From Cesiribacter sp964504565 (GTDB lineage Bacteria; Bacteroidota; Bacteroidia; Cytophagales; Cyclobacteriaceae): a stretch of DNA of 64,000 nucleotides. Positions within the stretch are counted from its first letter, which is position 1. Each line of letters begins with the position of its first letter. A program made the position numbers and the translations under genes. The stretch is from positions 1 to 64,000 of the forward strand of contig CAZDEY010000007.1 in assembly GCA_964504565.1 (NCBI GenBank), read 5' to 3'. Below the pieces are notes generated by a model. The model worked only from the letters and a program-made list of their open reading frames with translations, searched no databases and was not told the origin of the DNA. Shown here one piece after another: positions 18,506-25,802 of this stretch.

Positions 18506-19621
18506 ATGATAAGAAAACTATGGATTTTTGTTGTGGTAATAGCCTTTTCCGCAGCATGTGAGATTGAAGATGTTGATAAGTCTGAAAACGAAGGCTTTGA
18601 ACTAATTGAGTTGGTAGAAACAAATGAGGTAGTACGGAAACTGTTGGCAATGGGCTTTAAGCATGAGGCAATTCAGGATATTAGTTCACACTATCTTGTA
18701 GAAGGCGATATACTTTTTTCAAAAGATATTGAAGATTACAAAGTGCCTAAGAATGCTCAATACAGAACAAATTATTTGGTGGACGATCAGTATGTTGTAA
18801 TTAAAGTTGGAGTTGATCCATCAATACCATTTTCAGGGGTTGATGATTGGAGGTCAGAAATATATCAAGCATTACAAGATTGGAGTAATATAATTGACTG
18901 TAAGATATTTTTTGTTAGTTATAATGACAATCCAGATATATTAATTAGAGCGAGTAATGTTACAGATAACTTGCCAAATAATGTAATTGCCGCAGCTGGT
19001 TTTCCGTTCCTAAATGGAAAACCATACAGTGAAATTATTATTAACCTAAATTTTAGCAATAATAAAACAGTTTCTACTGGCAGCAAACGCTATAATATGG
19101 TTCACGAGCTTGGACATTGTATTGGCTTTAGGCATACAAACTGGCAAATTAGAGGAGAATCAAGTGGTAGTGTAGGTGCTGTATGGGTGCCTGGCACACC
19201 TACTGGATCTGATGCTAGTTCAGTTATGAATGCAGGCACAGCTAATAATACTTGGAATGGTTTTTCTCCATATGATATGAGTGCTGTAAAATATTTATAT
19301 CCCGAAGATAATTGTTCGTTAGGATTGGCAGGTCCGGCAGAGGGAGATTGTGCATACAAAGTGCCTGATGAAGAAGAGACAAGGAAAACATATAGTGTCT
19401 TCGTAATAGGAGGTTCTAGTCCAGCAGGAACTGGTTTTTGGTCAGTAACCGGTAGCGAGATAGAAATAGTTTCTTATACGACAAGTAGTTGCAAAATTAG
19501 AGTTAAGTCTAACATAACTAATTGGCCAGCTACAGGAACTGTAAATTATATTAAAGGAAGTTGTGTTACGCCTTACAGTGTAGTTCTTGATAATTGCATA
19601 GATAATTCTTATACAGATTGA
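18506..19621 (+). CDS. M57-like zinc metalloprotease lipoprotein
   Basis: The 371-residue protein has a signal peptide with lipobox FSAAC (Cys18), so it is anchored in an envelope membrane, probably exposed outside. The zinc site is HELGHCIGFRH (HExxHxxGxxH, about residues 201-211), and SSVMNAG about 35 residues later is the Met-turn, making it a metzincin. The HELGH form and the layout fit the M57 group found in Bacteroidota. About 80 residues after the catalytic domain form a Cys-containing beta-rich tail. Its codon use is markedly AT-rich and it sits between two copies of a 71-72 bp repeat, so it looks like an inserted or rearranged unit. Confidence 0.88.
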   Translation: MIRKLWIFVVVIAFSAACEIEDVDKSENEGFELIELVETNEVVRKLLAMGFKHEAIQDISSHYLVEGDILFSKDIEDYKVPKNAQYRTNYLVDDQYVVIKVGVDPSIPFSGVDDWRSEIYQALQDWSNIIDCKIFFVSYNDNPDILIRASNVTDNLPNNVIAAAGFPFLNGKPYSEIIINLNFSNNKTVSTGSKRYNMVHELGHCIGFRHTNWQIRGESSGSVGAVWVPGTPTGSDASSVMNAGTANNTWNGFSPYDMSAVKYLYPEDNCSLGLAGPAEGDCAYKVPDEEETRKTYSVFVIGGSSPAGTGFWSVTGSEIEIVSYTTSSCKIRVKSNITNWPATGTVNYIKGSCVTPYSVVLDNCIDNSYTD

Positions 19622-19632
19622 GAAATCTCTTG

Positions 19633-19662
19633 AACCCCTCCCATAACCGGAGGGGTTTTTTT
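19633..19662 (+). terminator. Rho-independent terminator of the metalloprotease gene (repeat copy B)
   Basis: This is the same hairpin as at 18063 (AACCCCTCC / GGAGGGGTT) with seven T, eleven bases after the protease stop. Confidence 0.95.
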
Positions 19663-19703
19663 ATTTAACCTTTGTTCTGTTCAGTAGTTATTTTGCCAGA
19701 TAT
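19633..19703. repeat. Direct repeat, copy B (71 bp)
   Basis: This matches 18063-18134 apart from a one-base T-run difference and one substitution. Its right end reaches into the start codon of the next gene (ATG at 19702). Confidence 0.95.
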
Positions 19704-20619
19704 GGCATATAAAGTAGTAATTAGTGGCGGCTCCGGCTTGGTTGGCACCCGCCTAACCCAGCTTCTGCAACAATTAGGGTATCAGGTAGCCCACCTTAGC
19801 CGCTCAGTAAAAGAAAATGACGGCGTTCAGTACTATCTCTGGGATATGGAAACCGGACAAATAGAACCCGGCGCCCTGGACAATGCAACCGCTATAATTA
19901 ACCTGGCCGGCGCCGGCGTGGCCGACCACCGCTGGACACCTAGGTATAAACAAGAAATACTAAACAGCCGGGTAGCCGGTACCGACCTTTTGGTACGCCA
20001 AATGGCCAACATGAAGCAAAAGCCCGATGTATTCATATCGGCCTCGGCAGTAGGCTACTACGGCGAAAATGCCGGTAATCAATACCACACCGAGGATTCG
20101 GAACCGGGTGAAGATTTTCTGGCCCAGGTCTGCCACGCTTGGGAAGACGCCGCCCTTAAAGCCGAAGCCCAGCATAACATACGCACCGTAATTCCGCGCA
20201 TAGGCATAGTGCTTACTCCTAAGGGCGGGGTGCTAAAAGAAATGCACCTTCCTTTCCGTTTAGGCTTAGGGGCGCCCTTGGGTAGCGGAGATCAGGTTAT
20301 GAGCTGGATTCACCTGGATGACCTGTGCTACATAATTATAATGATGATGCAGGAAGAAAACTTTAGAGGTGTATACAATGCCGTGGCCCCGCAGCCGCTT
20401 AGCAATAAAGATTTTTCGGTACAGTTAGCTGAGGTTATGCAAAAGCCGTTTTTTGCCCCCAAAATTCCATCCATTGCAATAAAAACTGCCTTAGGTAGTC
20501 AGCGAGCCGCTATAGCATTGGGGGGTCAAAAAGTGTCTTCGAAAAAAGTAGAAGAAGCCGGCTACGTTTTCCGTTATCCGCACCTAACCCCGGCCTTACA
20601 CAACCTACTCCGGAAGTAG
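19702..20619 (+). CDS. TIGR01777-family NAD(P)-dependent epimerase/dehydratase (YfcH-like)
   Basis: This is a 305-residue extended SDR protein of the TIGR01777/YfcH group. It has the nucleotide-binding motif SGGSGLVGTRLTQLL near the N-terminus, then INLAGAGVADHRWTPRYKQE, which is diagnostic for the family. SASAVGYYG follows at the catalytic region, and the C-terminal DUF1731-like domain contains the closing RYPHLTPALHNLL. The biological substrate is unknown. I choose ATG 19702 because MAYKVVISGGSG begins the fold; an in-frame TTG at 19672 would start inside the repeat and terminator sequence. Confidence 0.92.
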   Translation: MAYKVVISGGSGLVGTRLTQLLQQLGYQVAHLSRSVKENDGVQYYLWDMETGQIEPGALDNATAIINLAGAGVADHRWTPRYKQEILNSRVAGTDLLVRQMANMKQKPDVFISASAVGYYGENAGNQYHTEDSEPGEDFLAQVCHAWEDAALKAEAQHNIRTVIPRIGIVLTPKGGVLKEMHLPFRLGLGAPLGSGDQVMSWIHLDDLCYIIIMMMQEENFRGVYNAVAPQPLSNKDFSVQLAEVMQKPFFAPKIPSIAIKTALGSQRAAIALGGQKVSSKKVEEAGYVFRYPHLTPALHNLLRK

Positions 20620-20696
20620 GTGCTTGACCGGTAAGCTATTTTGTGCTACCTTGCCCGGCTTTTGCACTAAAATTTTTAGATATATAATTAATTGTT

Positions 20697-21689
20697 ATGG
20701 CGAAGAAAAGCTCCAACGGACAGGATAACCAAGAAAAAGCCACAAATACTGATAAGCAAGTAGATAACAACCCTATTACGCAAAAAACTGCTCCTAAAAA
20801 GCAACATAAAACTGTAGTAGCGGAAGAAACCAGTGCTGAAACCGCTCACAAAGAAAAAATTGCCAAAGATGGTCATCCGCACCATCCTATTGATAAAGGT
20901 GCCGCAAAGAAAAAACGCAAGGCCAATATACCACCGGTAAGCCCCAACGAAGATCAGGAGGTGGTAACTAAAACCAATGACTCTGAGGATGAGCATCTGA
21001 TCCGCAAAGCATTTGTAGACCGCGACTGGAACGAAATTCGCAGCTCCAACAGCTGGGCTATTTTCAAGGTAATGTCGGAGTTTGTAGAAGCGTTCGAGAA
21101 ACTGGCCAAAATAGGACCGTGCGTTTCTATTTTTGGTTCGGCCCGTACTAAAGAAGACCATAAGTACTACAAGATGGCCGAAGAAATTGCGGCTAAACTG
21201 GTACGCCACGGCTACGGTGTAATAACCGGCGGTGGCCCGGGTATTATGGAAGCTGGTAATAAAGGTGCGTATAACGAAGGCGGTAAATCGGTAGGTTTAA
21301 ACATTGTGCTTCCGTTCGAGCAATTCGATAACCCCTATATAGATGCTGACAAACTTATAACTTTCGATCACTTCTTTGTGCGCAAGGTAATGTTTGTAAA
21401 GTACGCCCAGGGCTTTATTGTAATGCCAGGTGGGTTTGGTACTATGGATGAACTCTTTGAGGCTTTAACTCTAATTCAAACCAAAAAAATCGGCCGTTTC
21501 CCCATTGTATTGGTAGGTAGCAGCTACTGGAAAGGCCTTTTCGACTGGATTAAAGACGTAATGCTGAAGGAAGAGAATAACGTTAACGCCGAAGATCTGG
21601 ATCTGGTAAATATAGTTGATACCGCTGCTGAAGCCGTTAAAGTAATTGACGATTTTTACAGCAAGTATTTGCTTTCTCCTAACTTCTAG
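20697..21689 (+). CDS. LOG-family (TIGR00730) nucleotide 5'-monophosphate phosphoribohydrolase-like protein
   Basis: This 330-residue protein has a Rossmann-like lysine-decarboxylase-type fold (about residues 125-325). CVSIFGSARTKEDHKYY opens the domain, GVITGGGPGIMEAGNKGA is the ribose/phosphate loop and VMPGGFGTMDELFEALTL is the PGGxGTxxE catalytic motif. Such proteins cleave the N-glycosidic bond of nucleoside monophosphates, as in cytokinin activation, despite the older lysine decarboxylase label. Residues 1-105 are a low-complexity Lys/Glu/Thr-rich extension absent from short members and of unknown role. Confidence 0.92.
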   Translation: MAKKSSNGQDNQEKATNTDKQVDNNPITQKTAPKKQHKTVVAEETSAETAHKEKIAKDGHPHHPIDKGAAKKKRKANIPPVSPNEDQEVVTKTNDSEDEHLIRKAFVDRDWNEIRSSNSWAIFKVMSEFVEAFEKLAKIGPCVSIFGSARTKEDHKYYKMAEEIAAKLVRHGYGVITGGGPGIMEAGNKGAYNEGGKSVGLNIVLPFEQFDNPYIDADKLITFDHFFVRKVMFVKYAQGFIVMPGGFGTMDELFEALTLIQTKKIGRFPIVLVGSSYWKGLFDWIKDVMLKEENNVNAEDLDLVNIVDTAAEAVKVIDDFYSKYLLSPNF

Positions 21690-21714
21690 GCAGTTAATTT
21701 TTTTATCGAATATT

Positions 21715-21766
21715 GAAAGCCCAAGGTTAAATCGCATAAATGAATTGACCTTGGGCTTTCTATTTT
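21715..21766 (+). terminator. Rho-independent terminator
   Basis: A perfect 13-bp stem (GAAAGCCCAAGGT / ACCTTGGGCTTTC) with a 20-base AT loop is followed by TATTTT. It ends the LOG-family gene 26 bases after its stop. Confidence 0.82.
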
Positions 21767-21774
21767 AGGTACAT

Positions 21775-22251
21775 ATGGGAAAGGAAAGGAAGATTAAAAG
21801 TCAACGTAAGGAAAGCTGGACTGCGCTGCGTGTAGAAGTTGCCAAGTCAATTCAGGCTAATCAATTAGATGTGACTGAGGTATCTACAGGATTTAGTCAA
21901 ATCATTGAAAGAATTATAGCTGAATCTACTATAAACCACGAGATTTTATCAAATAACTTAGCTTTCAGACTAAAAAATTCACACGTGCACTTTACGATAT
22001 TTTTTACAAATATAACTGTTAGAGCCTATCTAGTCTTGGATGAAATAGTCAATGAGCAGAATAAATATTGGTTGTATGAGGGTACAGTTGGAGCCATGCA
22101 AGAACTTTTGAATAATGTATATTATGGAAAGTTTGTTTTAACTTCTAAGAAATATGACTGGGTACTGGGGTTTGACCAGCATGATATACTCATAGCAAAA
22201 GGAAGTATAGTTTCCAGAGTTGAGAGGCATAGGACTCAATTAGAATTATAG
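21775..22251 (+). CDS. Hypothetical protein, orphan
   Basis: This 158-residue soluble protein has no recognised family. The N-terminus is strongly basic (GKERKIKSQRKES), followed by helical stretches. A central segment with alternating hydrophobic residues (HVHFTIFFTNITVRAYLVLD) suggests beta strands. It has no signal peptide. Codon use is AT-rich compared with the flanking genes. It lies directly behind a terminator and before a palindromic repeat, so it is probably a monocistronic accessory gene. Confidence 0.65.
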   Translation: MGKERKIKSQRKESWTALRVEVAKSIQANQLDVTEVSTGFSQIIERIIAESTINHEILSNNLAFRLKNSHVHFTIFFTNITVRAYLVLDEIVNEQNKYWLYEGTVGAMQELLNNVYYGKFVLTSKKYDWVLGFDQHDILIAKGSIVSRVERHRTQLEL

Positions 22252-22290
22252 TAGTTTCTGTGTGATATATAGAAATATCAGAAGCTTATG

Positions 22291-22360
22291 TTTCCGTCGC
22301 TCGCGTCTTCGCGAGTGGCTAACTAATTCACGAGCCTTCCAGGCGGGTAGTCCTGGCTGA
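22291..22360. repeat. REP-like element with two hairpins
   Basis: CTCGCG-TCTT-CGCGAG (22300-22315) is a perfect 6-bp hairpin, and CCAGG/CCTGG (22339-22343, 22352-22356) forms a second. Both lie in the gap between the orphan gene and the convergent XRE gene. They lack T-runs, so they look like an intergenic palindromic repeat rather than a standard terminator. Confidence 0.65.
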
Positions 22361-22371
22361 AATAAAAACAT

Positions 22372-23205
22372 CTAATTCCCCTTCTCCAGCTGATCCAGTC
22401 TACTCTTAATCTGACTAAGTTCCCGTTCCAGGCTTAGCATTTTGTGTTCCAGTAAGGTGGGTGGCTGTAATTGCGTGCTCCAAATTCCTTTTACTTCCCA
22501 TACTTCCAGTACTTCCTCCAGAGCTAATTGAGTATTCTCATCGCTTGGCCGGTCAGTTAACAATAATAAGTGAGTGGTTGAAGTGCCCTCGTAACGGCGG
22601 GTTATTATTTGCTTGGCAGTTACTATAACTAATAGCTGGCCGGGTTCAAATTTTCCAATTTTGCTCAGGTCAGTAGGAATACAGGCTAATATATCGCTCT
22701 CGTGCAAGCCGCCACTCTCCGTAAGCATTTCGGTGCCTACGTGCTCAAACGCCCTGAACTTATCGCCCTCTAAAGTAGGAACGTGTAGGTGCGGTAGTCT
22801 GGTTATAAAATCTTTATTCTGAAGATTAATTAAATACTCGGTTCTATCGCCCTTTCGTATCAGGGGAATGCCCTGGTAGGTACTAACCGATTTAGAAGAA
22901 AATTGCACTTGCTCATTTTTTGAGCTTTTGCCTAGGGCCGGAGGTAACTTGGTTGGGTCAAAGTCGCCCTTAAATATATCGAAGCTGTACAGCTCGTTAA
23001 CGCTTAATTCCTTTCTCAAAAGGGCATCGGCCGATATGCCAAAATGCTGAGCAATCGCTATAATCGTATCAATTTTAGGCTCCGATCTGCCCTCTTCATA
23101 CGCTCCAACGCTAGGTCTTGCTAAATTAAACAATTCGGCAAACTGAGCTTGTGATAGCTTTTTTACCGCCCTAATGCGTTTAATGTTCTTTCCTATATAC
23201 GACAT
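22372..23205 (-). CDS. XRE-family transcriptional regulator with a degenerate S24/LexA-like C-terminal domain
   Basis: The 277-residue protein starts with a Cro/C1 helix-turn-helix domain (about 5-62; LSQAQFAELFNLARPSVGAY). It continues with an S24-like beta domain (about 105-235), in which the catalytic Ser that normally follows VxGxS is replaced (HVGTEMLTESGGLHESDI), so self-cleavage is unlikely. It ends with a short coiled coil (LSLERELSQIKSRLDQLEKG) that may mediate dimerisation. It is divergent from the YbjN-PspA-flotillin cluster, with a 191-base gap containing a candidate operator. It may control that cluster and itself, which is inference from position only. Confidence 0.87.
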   Translation of the reverse strand: MSYIGKNIKRIRAVKKLSQAQFAELFNLARPSVGAYEEGRSEPKIDTIIAIAQHFGISADALLRKELSVNELYSFDIFKGDFDPTKLPPALGKSSKNEQVQFSSKSVSTYQGIPLIRKGDRTEYLINLQNKDFITRLPHLHVPTLEGDKFRAFEHVGTEMLTESGGLHESDILACIPTDLSKIGKFEPGQLLVIVTAKQIITRRYEGTSTTHLLLLTDRPSDENTQLALEEVLEVWEVKGIWSTQLQPPTLLEHKMLSLERELSQIKSRLDQLEKGN

Positions 23206-23223
23206 GAAAATAAAATTCTATTA

Positions 23224-23253
23224 TTTTGAGCATATCTATTGACATGAGCAAAA
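23224..23253. promoter_or_regulatory. Candidate operator between XRE gene and YbjN-like gene
   Basis: TTTTGAGCAT (23224-23233) and ATGAGCAAAA (23244-23253) form an imperfect inverted repeat with 8 of 10 matching positions and a 10-base spacer, 18 bases before the XRE start codon. Two more TTTAGCAAA words occur further right in the same gap (near 23280 and 23360). Confidence 0.35.
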
Positions 23254-23396
23254 ACTTTTCCTATATTTATCTCAAGCTTTTAGCAAAAACAAATTTTAAG
23301 GCATGAAAGACAAAATTTGTTACAAAGCTATAAGTGAAAATAATGTAGAATCTCTTATTTTTAGCAAAGTATGAAAAATCTAAAACTTTTAACCAA

Positions 23397-23792
23397 ATGA
23401 ATTGCTATTTCGATACCGTACAGCATTTCTTATTGGAGCTTGGCTGTGAAATAAGATTGGCAAATGAAGCAGATGGACTATTTGTAGTGGATAATGAGGA
23501 GCGGGGCTTGCGGAATTTAGTTATTGGCTGCGCCGATCCAATCTTAATACTGGAACAGTTCATCTTCGAAATAAGTGAAGACCGACCAGAGGTATATAAA
23601 AGCCTTCTGGTAAAGAACCGCGACATGATTGCGGGTGCCTTTGTACTGGACGATACCGGCTCGCGCGTGCTGTTCCGCAATACCCTTCAGCTAGAAAACC
23701 TCGACCTGAACGAAATAGAAGGAACCTTTAACGCCCTTAGCCTAATGCTTAGCGAATACAGCGACGAGCTAATCCGCTTCGCTAAAATGTAA
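23397..23792 (+). CDS. YbjN/CesT-like small chaperone-fold protein
   Basis: This is a 131-residue soluble protein with the alternating helix and strand pattern of the YbjN / type III secretion chaperone superfamily. It has an N-terminal helix (TVQHFLLELGCEI), strands around DGLFVVDNEERGLRNLVIGC, and a C-terminal helix (EIEGTFNALSLMLSEYSDEL). It is the first gene of the PspA cluster, 86 bases before pspA. Proteins of this type often accompany PspA and flotillin genes in bacteria; the client is unknown. No secretion system is nearby, so a role as a type III chaperone is unlikely. Confidence 0.78.
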   Translation: MNCYFDTVQHFLLELGCEIRLANEADGLFVVDNEERGLRNLVIGCADPILILEQFIFEISEDRPEVYKSLLVKNRDMIAGAFVLDDTGSRVLFRNTLQLENLDLNEIEGTFNALSLMLSEYSDELIRFAKM

Positions 23793-23802
23793 ATTTTAAG
23801 AA

Positions 23803-23877
23803 CCAAGAGTCAGGAATCAAGAATCAAGATTTTAAGCTTGATCTCAAGACTAGAGACTCAAGACTCAAGACTAAAAC
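23803..23877. repeat. Degenerate CAAGACT/CAAGAATC word repeats upstream of pspA
   Basis: The gap between the YbjN-like gene and pspA is almost entirely near-repeats of AATCAAGA and ACTCAAG words with a 7-10 base period. No promoter box is obvious. Confidence 0.6.
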
Positions 23878-23878
23878 C

Positions 23879-24577
23879 ATGAACATTTTCTCAAGATTAT
23901 TCAAGATTGGTCAGGCCGAGGCTCATTCCGGAGTAGATAAACTGGAAGACCCGATTAAAATGACCGAACAAGGCATCCGCGATATGAAGGAAGACCTTGA
24001 CAAAAGCTTACACGCCCTGGCGGAAGTAAAAGCTATGGCCATCCGTGCCAGAAACGAAGCGGAACGCCACGGCGAAGCGGCTAAAGATTATGAACATAAG
24101 GCCATACAGCTACTAAAGAAAGCACAGGGCGGCGAAATGGATTCAGCCGAAGCCGACCGTTTAGCCGGCGAAGCTTTAGCTCGTAAAGAGCAAAACCAGA
24201 AGCTGGTAAGCAACAGTAAGCAGGAGGTAGAACGCTACGAAAAAAGCGTGGCTCAGTTAGAAGCGAACGTTCGCACCATAAAGAGCAATATTGGCAAGTG
24301 GGAGAACGAGCTTAAAACCCTTAAAGCCCGCGTAAAAGTAAGCGATGCTACCAAAAACCTGAACAAGCAACTGGCGCAGATCGACAGCAGCAGTACCGTA
24401 AGTATGCTGGAGCGTATGCGCGATAAGGTTGCCCAAGAAGAAGCCTTGGCCGAAAGCTACGGTGAAATTGCCAACGAAAGCCGCAGTGTCGACGACGAAA
24501 TTGACCGCGCCTTAGAAGACAACACCACCAAAGCCAACGAAGACCTGGCCGAACTAAAGAAGAAACTTGGGATGTAG
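23879..24577 (+). CDS. pspA: PspA/IM30 family membrane-remodelling protein
   Basis: PspA binds the inner face of the cytoplasmic membrane as ESCRT-III-like filaments and limits proton leakage under envelope stress. The 232 residues are nearly all alpha-helical coiled coil (about 25-215). The amphipathic N-terminal helix (NIFSRLFKIGQAEAHSGVDK) inserts in membranes, and LEDPIKMTEQGIRDMKEDLD is the conserved first hairpin. The C-terminus DLAELKKKLGM resembles the usual end of the family. There is no PspF/PspBC nearby. Instead it lies with YqiJ-like and flotillin genes, the alternative PspA partnership known from many bacteria. Confidence 0.92.
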   Translation: MNIFSRLFKIGQAEAHSGVDKLEDPIKMTEQGIRDMKEDLDKSLHALAEVKAMAIRARNEAERHGEAAKDYEHKAIQLLKKAQGGEMDSAEADRLAGEALARKEQNQKLVSNSKQEVERYEKSVAQLEANVRTIKSNIGKWENELKTLKARVKVSDATKNLNKQLAQIDSSSTVSMLERMRDKVAQEEALAESYGEIANESRSVDDEIDRALEDNTTKANEDLAELKKKLGM

Positions 24578-24580
24578 GAC

Positions 24581-24740
24581 GGCACGAAGTGCCAACCTAA
24601 TTAGAAATTAGAAATTTAAAATTAGAAATGAAGGCCTAACTGAGTCTAAGTAATTTCTAATTCATAAACGGTCCGCCGTTGCGGTCATAATTTTTAATTT
24701 TTTAACCAGGCACAAGCCACCAGCCACTAAGCACCAATAC
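24581..24740. repeat. Mixed degenerate repeats and REP-like hairpins between pspA and the YqiJ-like gene
   Basis: From left to right this gap has the hairpin GGCAC-GAA-GTGCC (24581-24593) and repeated ATTAGAAATT words (24598-24665). A 26-base element at 24666-24691 has an inverted relative at 41723-41748, and CACCAGCCACTAAGCACCA-type words end the gap. No open frame is present. Confidence 0.6.
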
Positions 24741-24741
24741 T

Positions 24742-25413
24742 ATGAAAGCCCTATTTGAATTTGCCATTGCCGGCGCCAACGTAATACCCACCCTGTTGCT
24801 AATATTCATCGTGATGTATTGGCTAACAGTATTGGTTGGCGCTATCGACATGGATGCCTTCGATATTGACTTGGATGTAGATGCGGATGTGGATGCGGAT
24901 GCCGGTCCGGCCGATATTGATCTGGATTTGGGTGATGGGCACTCGGAAGGTGGGTTAGAGTGGCTGAATAGCCTGCTGAGGTTTTTCAATTTGGGAAGAA
25001 TACCCCTGATGATATTTTTAACCTTCTTGATACTGCCGCTTTGGTTGTTCTGTATTATAGTCAATGATTTCTTCGGTTTTCATAGCCTGTTGCCCGGCTT
25101 GTTAACACTTATTGTAGGCTTTGTGGCGTGCATGTTTGTAGCCAAAGTGCTTACCATGCCTTTTGTAAAGCTTTTCGATAAGCTGGACGAAGACAAAAAC
25201 TATAGTGCTATTGGTAAAATATGTGTGTTGAGAAGCTCAATAGCTGCCGGAAGGCTAGGGCAAGCCGAAGTAATACGGAACGGTGGAGGCGCGCCAATTA
25301 TCCTGACCGTTTGTGCACCCACCGGAGTTGACATCAGCCGCGGCGAAAAGGCCTTGGTGCTAGAACACCAACCCGAGCGTAGCTGCTACCTGATAGAACC
25401 GTTCAGTTTGTAA
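24742..25413 (+). CDS. YqiJ-like membrane protein with OB-fold domain
   Basis: This 223-residue inner-membrane protein has a first helix at about 10-35 and an acidic low-complexity loop (about 36-72) made of Asp-Val/Asp-Ala-Asp repeats. Two or three further helices (about 92-150, PLMIFLTFLILPLWLFCIIV) follow, and then a C-terminal OB-fold-like beta domain (about 160-223). It resembles YqiJ and NfeD-like proteins that are encoded beside flotillins and help place them in the membrane. It lies between pspA and the flotillin gene, as expected. The Asp-rich loop is an unusual feature that might bind cations. Confidence 0.82.
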   Translation: MKALFEFAIAGANVIPTLLLIFIVMYWLTVLVGAIDMDAFDIDLDVDADVDADAGPADIDLDLGDGHSEGGLEWLNSLLRFFNLGRIPLMIFLTFLILPLWLFCIIVNDFFGFHSLLPGLLTLIVGFVACMFVAKVLTMPFVKLFDKLDEDKNYSAIGKICVLRSSIAAGRLGQAEVIRNGGGAPIILTVCAPTGVDISRGEKALVLEHQPERSCYLIEPFSL

Positions 25414-25441
25414 TAACTGTCGCTTATATCAGAACCTGACC

Positions 25442-25617
25442 AACACACCGCGCGGCGGCCGACCCTACCCCTCTCAAGAGGGGACAGAACTGAACCTGCA
25501 ATATTTAAGTCGTAAACCTATGACCTAATTATAAAATACGGAAGGCTAAGCTTTGCTAATGGTTTATTGGTGAGCTTTCCCCTCTTGAGAGGGGTCGGCG
25601 TAGCCGGGGGTGTGTGG
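25442..25617. repeat. Inverted pair of REP elements with CCCCTCTCAAGAGGGG core
   Basis: Arm 1 (25442-25484) runs from ACACACCG to ACCCCTCTCAAGAGGGGA. Arm 2 (25577-25617) is its approximate inverted copy, from TCCCCTCTTGAGAGGGGTCG to GGGGTGTGT. About 90 unique bases separate them. Each arm can fold alone and the two can pair, as in a BIME-type pair. Confidence 0.8.
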
Positions 25618-25684
25618 CCCGTTAGCCAAATTGAACAGTCAGTAATAATATAAATAATAAATAAAAATCGAACCAAACTCTGTT

Positions 25685-25758
25685 CCCTCTCCTCCGAGGA
25701 GAGGGCTAGGGTGAGGTAGAACCCTTTCTTCGCCCTTAACCAACAGCCTTTAGGCTGT
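25685..25758. repeat. Two further palindromes before the flotillin gene
   Basis: CCCTCTCCTC-C-GAGGAGAGGG (25685-25705) has perfect 10-base arms, and ACAGCCT-TT-AGGCTGT (25743-25758) has perfect 7-base arms. Neither has a T-run. With the REP pair to the left they fill most of the 389-base gap, which has no gene. Confidence 0.75.
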
Positions 25759-25802
25759 GCGCAGGAAAGGAAAAATGTATCACCTTAAATCATTTATCTA
25801 TT

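Noticed and set aside
19672..20619. TTG start at 19672 for the TIGR01777 protein
   Set aside because: It would begin inside the duplicated leader right behind the terminator; ATG 19702 starts at the first strand of the Rossmann fold.
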